Part shown: positions 7,466 through 9,936 of the stretch, piece by piece
How positions within the stretch are numbered: the first letter of the stretch is position 1
How the letters are laid out: the number at the start of each line of letters is the position of its first letter
Notes under the pieces: model-generated
Seen by the model: only the letters and a program-made list of their open reading frames with translations
Told to the model about the DNA's origin: nothing
The model's database searches: none
Assembly (NCBI GenBank): GCA_002292215.1
Contig: DBBN01000011.1
Span: forward strand, 1 to 9,936
DNA: 9,936 bases
Reading direction: 5' to 3'
From: Glaciecola sp. UBA983
GTDB taxonomy: Bacteria > Pseudomonadota > Gammaproteobacteria > Enterobacterales > Alteromonadaceae
Made by a program: the position numbers and the translations under genes

Positions 7466-9568
7466 ATGGCTCGTAAAACTCCTATTCAACGCTATCGCAA
7501 TATTGGTATTGTCGCGCATGTAGATGCTGGCAAAACCACTACGACCGAGCGCGTATTGTTCTACACTGGTCTATCTCACAAAATTGGTGAGGTACATGAT
7601 GGTGCTGCCACCATGGACTGGATGGAACAAGAACAGGAACGAGGCATAACTATAACCTCCGCTGCAACCACCTGCTTTTGGCAGGGGATGCAGCAACAAT
7701 TTGAACAGCATCGCATTAATATAATCGATACTCCTGGACACGTAGACTTCACGATTGAAGTTGAGCGTTCTTTGCGTGTACTCGATGGTGCGGTGGTGGT
7801 TTTTTGTGGTTCTTCAGGTGTTGAACCGCAATCAGAAACAGTATGGCGCCAAGCTGACAAATACCAAGTACCACGTATAGTATTTGTAAATAAAATGGAC
7901 CGTGCTGGGGCTAATTTTGAACGGGTTGTAGAACAAATTCGCAACCGTTTAGGGGCACAGTGTGTGCCTATCCACCTTAACATTGGTGCTGAAGAAGACT
8001 TCTCAGGTATCATCGACCTGATAAAAATGAAGGCAATTAACTGGAATGAAGCTGACAAAGGAATGACCTTTAGTTATGAAGATGTTCCAGCTGATTTATT
8101 GTCACGTGCTCAAGCTTTGCGTATCGAACTTGTCGAAGCAGCTGCTGAAGCAACGGATGAGTTGATGGATAAATATCTTGAAGGTCAAGAGCTTACCGAA
8201 GATGAGATAAAAGCAGGCTTACGTAAGCGTACTCTCAACAATGAGATTGTGCTCGCGACATGTGGTTCTGCTTTTAAAAATAAAGGCGTACAAGCTGTGC
8301 TTGATGCGGTTGTTGAGTATTTACCTTCACCTGAAGAAGTAAAACCTATTACTGGGATCCTCGATGACAAAGATGAAACTGAAGCGACACGTTTAGCAAG
8401 TGATGATGCCCCATTTTCAGCATTAGCATTTAAGATTGCCACCGACCCATTCGTCGGTACATTGACTTTTTTCCGCGTCTACTCTGGCGTCGTCAATACA
8501 GGTGATACGGTTTATAACCCAGTTAAAGGTAAGCGCGAACGTTTTGGTCGTATTGTGCAAATGCATGCCAATAATCGAGAAGAAATTAAAGAAGTCCGAG
8601 CTGGCGATATTGCAGCTGCGATTGGACTAAAAGACGTTACTACGGGTGATACCTTGTGTGATGCAAATAATAAAATTACCCTTGAGCGTATGGACTTCCC
8701 AGAACCTGTTATCTCAATCGCTGTTGAGCCACGCTCGATCCCTGATCAAGAGAAAATGGCCATCGCGTTGAATAAGCTGGCTGCAGAAGATCCATCGTTC
8801 AAAGTTCACACCGATGAAGAATCAGCGCAAACTATTATCTCTGGTATGGGTGAACTACACTTAGATATCATCGTAGATCGTATGAAACGTGAGTTTGGTG
8901 TGCAATGTAATGTGGGTAAACCACAAGTTGCATATCGAGAGACTATCCGTTCTAGTGTTCAAGTGGAAGGTAAGTTTGTTCGTCAAACCGGCGGTAAGGG
9001 CCAGTTCGGTCATGTTTGGTTGAAGGTTGAGCCACAAGAAGAAGGTGCCGGATACGAGTTCGTTAATGCGATTGTCGGTGGCGTAGTACCTAAAGAATTT
9101 ATACCTGCTGTAGACAAAGGTTGCCAAGAACAAATGCAATCTGGCGTATTAGCAGGTTATCCTATGTTAGATATAAAAGTCACACTGTATGATGGTTCTT
9201 ATCATGATGTTGACAGTTCTGAGATGGCATTTAAAATTGCGGGATCTATGGGTTTCAAGAAGGGTGTACTCGATGCATCTCCTGTACTCTTAGAGCCTAC
9301 GATGAAAGTAGAAGTAACCACTCCAGAGGAGTGGATGGGTGATGTTGTCGGCGATCTTAATCGACGTCGAGGCATGATCGAAGGTATGGAAGAGGGTGTA
9401 GCAGGTATCAAGATTGTTCGTGCTAAAGTGCCACTTTCAGAAATGTTTGGATATGCAACTGACTTGCGTTCTGCAACGCAAGGACGTGCGTCCTATTCGA
9501 TGGAATTCTTTAATTACTCTGAAGCGTCTAGTAATGTCGCTAAAGCAATTATCGAACGACGTCAATAA
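7466..9568 (+). CDS. fusA: Elongation factor G
   Basis: EF-G is the GTPase that drives mRNA-tRNA translocation and, with RRF, ribosome recycling. The product is 700 aa (E. coli 704). GTPase motifs in order: G1 AHVDAGKT (17-24), G2 RGITI (59-63), G3 DTPGH (88-92, with the activating His92), G4 NKMD (142-145) and a G5 GSAFKNKG near 263. Domains II, III, IV and V follow. The domain IV tip loop GSYHDVDSS has its His at 580, the counterpart of the decoding-site histidine of E. coli EF-G. The C-terminal half ([35 protein letters not shown]) matches the Vibrio/Shewanella type of primary EF-G better than the enterobacterial one. GAGG (7457-7460) lies 5 nt before the ATG, and the gap to rpsG is 12 nt, so they share an operon. 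Its 3' end may contain a promoter for tuf. Confidence 0.98.
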   Translation: MARKTPIQRYRNIGIVAHVDAGKTTTTERVLFYTGLSHKIGEVHDGAATMDWMEQEQERGITITSAATTCFWQGMQQQFEQHRINIIDTPGHVDFTIEVERSLRVLDGAVVVFCGSSGVEPQSETVWRQADKYQVPRIVFVNKMDRAGANFERVVEQIRNRLGAQCVPIHLNIGAEEDFSGIIDLIKMKAINWNEADKGMTFSYEDVPADLLSRAQALRIELVEAAAEATDELMDKYLEGQELTEDEIKAGLRKRTLNNEIVLATCGSAFKNKGVQAVLDAVVEYLPSPEEVKPITGILDDKDETEATRLASDDAPFSALAFKIATDPFVGTLTFFRVYSGVVNTGDTVYNPVKGKRERFGRIVQMHANNREEIKEVRAGDIAAAIGLKDVTTGDTLCDANNKITLERMDFPEPVISIAVEPRSIPDQEKMAIALNKLAAEDPSFKVHTDEESAQTIISGMGELHLDIIVDRMKREFGVQCNVGKPQVAYRETIRSSVQVEGKFVRQTGGKGQFGHVWLKVEPQEEGAGYEFVNAIVGGVVPKEFIPAVDKGCQEQMQSGVLAGYPMLDIKVTLYDGSYHDVDSSEMAFKIAGSMGFKKGVLDASPVLLEPTMKVEVTTPEEWMGDVVGDLNRRRGMIEGMEEGVAGIKIVRAKVPLSEMFGYATDLRSATQGRASYSMEFFNYSEASSNVAKAIIERRQ
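9210..9244 (+). promoter_or_regulatory. Candidate internal promoter for tuf inside fusA
   Basis: A perfect TTGACA (9210-9215), 16-nt spacer and TAAAAT (9232-9237, 5/6) lie in fusA about 400 bp before tuf, followed by the GC-rich discriminator TGCGGG and a predicted start near 9244. E. coli tufA is known to have secondary promoter activity from within fusA, which supports the idea. The caution is that TTGAC encodes part of the conserved HDVDSS loop, so the match could be a by-product of protein conservation. Confidence 0.45.
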
Positions 9569-9575
9569 TCTTAAT

Positions 9576-9619
9576 AGAGAGTTCGGTCCGGTCTAATTCA
9601 TTTATGGGTCGGGCTTTTT
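9576..9619 (+). terminator. Wobble-rich terminator-like hairpin between fusA and tuf
   Basis: GTTCGGTCC (9581-9589) can pair with GGGTCGGGC (9606-9614) over 9 bp, four of them G-U, with a 16-nt loop. Five T residues (9615-9619) follow, and these can themselves pair with AGAGA (9576-9580). The many wobbles make it weaker than the rpoC terminator, so partial termination or attenuation ahead of tuf is more likely than a full stop. As DNA or on the minus strand the stem is largely lost, so only + strand RNA would fold. Confidence 0.5.
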
Positions 9620-9637
9620 AACTAGGAAACGAGAAAA

Positions 9638-9936
9638 ATGGCAAAGCAAAAGTTTGAACGTAATAAACCCCATGTAAACGTCGGTACTATCGGCCACGTT
9701 GATCACGGTAAAACAACTCTTACAGCGGCAATCACGTCGGTATTAGCAAAGACTTACGGCGGTTCTGCTCAAGCATTCGATCAAATCGATAATGCTCCAG
9801 AAGAACGCGAGCGCGGTATCACTATCTCTACGTCACACGTAGAATATGATACTCCATCACGTCACTATGCACACGTTGATTGTCCAGGACACGCCGATTA
9901 TGTTAAAAACATGATCACTGGTGCTGCTCAAATGGA
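9638..9936 (+). CDS. tuf: Elongation factor Tu, N-terminal part (3' end outside window)
   Basis: EF-Tu delivers aminoacyl-tRNA to the ribosomal A site. The first 99 codons plus two bases are present and the frame is open at the window edge. The start [20 protein letters not shown] is the family N-terminus. GTPase motifs are G1 GHVDHGKT (19-26), the switch I segment RGITIS (59-64) and G3 DCPGH (81-85) with catalytic His85. Numbering matches E. coli through Met99. Residue 57 is Arg (PEERERGIT) where E. coli has the lysine that is methylated (Lys56 in mature numbering). The start ATG has weak purine-rich sites upstream, AGGA at 9624-9627 and ACGAG at 9629-9633, after the fusA-tuf hairpin. A position after fusA indicates the str-operon copy (tufA type); whether a second tuf exists cannot be told. 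Confidence 0.98.
   Translation, partial: MAKQKFERNKPHVNVGTIGHVDHGKTTLTAAITSVLAKTYGGSAQAFDQIDNAPEERERGITISTSHVEYDTPSRHYAHVDCPGHADYVKNMITGAAQM

Noticed and set aside
9414..9596. Plus-strand 60-codon frame overlapping the end of fusA
   Set aside because: It is an out-of-frame shadow of fusA with no Shine-Dalgarno or recognisable motif.
1..9936. A novel accessory system, mobile element, CRISPR array or tRNA cluster
   Set aside because: Every coding stretch is an intact core gene in conserved order, spacers are at most 185 nt, and no repeat array, transposase, tRNA-like fold or insertion boundary is visible.

Overview
The window is a housekeeping locus of a gammaproteobacterium: the 3' half of rpoB, then complete rpoC, rpsL, rpsG and fusA, then the first 99 codons of tuf, all on the + strand. 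The proteins can be aligned nearly residue for residue with E. coli RNA polymerase, S12, S7, EF-G and EF-Tu from memory, but the gene order is not the enterobacterial one. In E. coli rpoBC and the str operon (rpsL-rpsG-fusA-tufA) lie far apart; here they are contiguous, as in many other gammaproteobacteria. With the moderately AT-rich bases, AT-leaning codon use and EF-Tu/EF-G sequence flavour, this suggests a marine Alteromonadales-type organism (Moritella, Psychromonas, Colwellia or Shewanella relatives). The genus is an inference, not shown.

Layout. 1-2025: RNA polymerase beta, C-terminal half. 2026-2155: a 130-nt spacer with several hairpins and the rpoC ribosome binding site. 2156-6343: RNA polymerase beta'. 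6344-6528: a dense regulatory spacer holding a long dyad, a near-consensus sigma70-type promoter and a strong intrinsic terminator, nested in one another. 6529-6903: S12. 6904-6982: a spacer resembling the E. coli S7 autoregulatory site. 6983-7453: S7. 7466-9568: EF-G, starting 12 nt after rpsG. 9569-9637: a spacer with a terminator-like hairpin. 9638-9936: start of EF-Tu, cut by the window edge. No stretch over 300 bases lacks a gene.

The genes supply the core of transcription (beta, beta'), two small-subunit proteins (S12 at the decoding centre, S7 at the head and E site) and the two main elongation GTPases (EF-G, EF-Tu). The sequence suggests rpoBC ends at a terminator and the str genes restart from a promoter overlapping it. 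Within str, S7 feedback and S12-S7 translational coupling probably act at the rpsL-rpsG junction. EF-Tu output may be tuned by a promoter inside fusA and a weak terminator before tuf.

I found no mobile element, CRISPR array, tRNA, rRNA, broken gene or accessory gene, and no undescribed multi-gene system. The points worth a second look are all regulatory architecture in the spacers, plus a compact lineage insertion in beta'.
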